A stretch of DNA of 64,000 bases from Lineus longissimus (taxonomy: Eukaryota > Nemertea > Pilidiophora > Heteronemertea > Lineidae), in assembly GCF_910592395.1 (NCBI RefSeq), contig NC_088311.1, positions 14,632,501 to 14,696,500 on the forward strand. The letters are read 5' to 3'. The notes beneath the pieces were generated by a model, which saw nothing but the letters and a program-made list of their open reading frames with translations, was not told the DNA's origin and searched no databases. A program made the translations under genes and the position numbers. Shown in pieces: positions 63,952-64,000 of the stretch; position 1 is the stretch's first letter, and every line of letters starts with the position of its first letter.

Positions 63952-64000
63952 CGCGGTGACGTCACGGCTTTTCCAAGATGGCGCTGCATATTGTAAACAA
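63952..64000 (-). repeat. Copy of the CRE-containing ~50-bp module
   Basis: The last 49 bp are the reverse complement of the TTTACAATATGCAG(T/C)GCC ... GTGACGTCACCGCGG module found at least six times in the foldback array and at 31670-31715. It truncates the gypsy element. Confidence 0.85.

Overview
The window is repeat-rich eukaryotic DNA, most likely from a marine invertebrate. The reasons are the low-complexity AT/GC mix, one GT-AG intron that can be placed exactly, and a mixture of Polinton/Maverick, Penelope-like, tyrosine-recombinase (YR), BEL/Pao and Ty3/gypsy retroelements plus PIF/Harbinger, Kolobok, mariner and pogo DNA transposons. I cannot name the species. I found no confidently recognisable host gene: almost every long reading frame belongs to a mobile element.

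Layout. 0.5-4.8 kb: a Penelope-like element (PLE) with an intact RT plus GIY-YIG protein, a 716-bp inverted copy of its own 3' part at the 5' end, and a perfect 15-bp target-site duplication (TSD). 6.2-7.6 kb: a broken mariner-family element. 7.6-10.6 kb: a PIF/Harbinger transposon with both genes open and 20-bp inverted termini. 12.2-14.8 kb: Polinton fragment A (small membrane protein, ATPase, integrase), whose integrase is split by a 904-bp solo LTR with a 5-bp TSD. 14.8-20.3 kb: a YR retrotransposon with an SGNH-hydrolase-like ORF, gag, RT-RNase H and an intact YR gene. 20.4-23.9 kb: Polinton fragment B, interrupted by a MITE and a second type of solo LTR.

26.0-33.0 kb: a 7-kb foldback-like structure. 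Its inverted arms are made of tandem subrepeats that form a ~1.05-kb higher-order repeat. Nested in it are a TTAA-flanked Kolobok derivative (THAP exon) and a 444-bp MITE. 34.9-39.3 kb: a decayed multi-exon ORF family I do not recognise by name, with another copy of the 0.9-kb LTR in an intron. 40.4-42.1 kb: a MITE and a pogo/Tigger remnant. 43.8-44.5 kb: a duplicated block carrying dense heat-shock-element arrays. 45.6-46.4 kb: a stack of several different tandem repeats.

46.4-62.1 kb: the most complete Polinton (PolB, several small genes, HNH-like nuclease, integrase, ATPase, minor and major capsid genes), decayed throughout. A BEL/Pao element with 244-bp LTRs sits inside it. The 3' LTR of that element is in turn split by a PLE tail that carries two hammerhead-ribozyme-like folds and an 11-bp TSD, so there are three levels of nesting. 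62.4-63.95 kb: a Ty3/gypsy remnant in which a deletion joins gag to RT in frame. The window ends in a copy of a short CRE-containing module that also recurs in the foldback array.

For function, the Polinton copies share an unusual arrangement. Integrase and ATPase are divergent with almost no spacer, and a ~31-37-aa membrane protein converges on the ATPase 3' end. The only elements with apparently intact machinery are the PLE RT ORF, the Harbinger gene pair and the YR recombinase.
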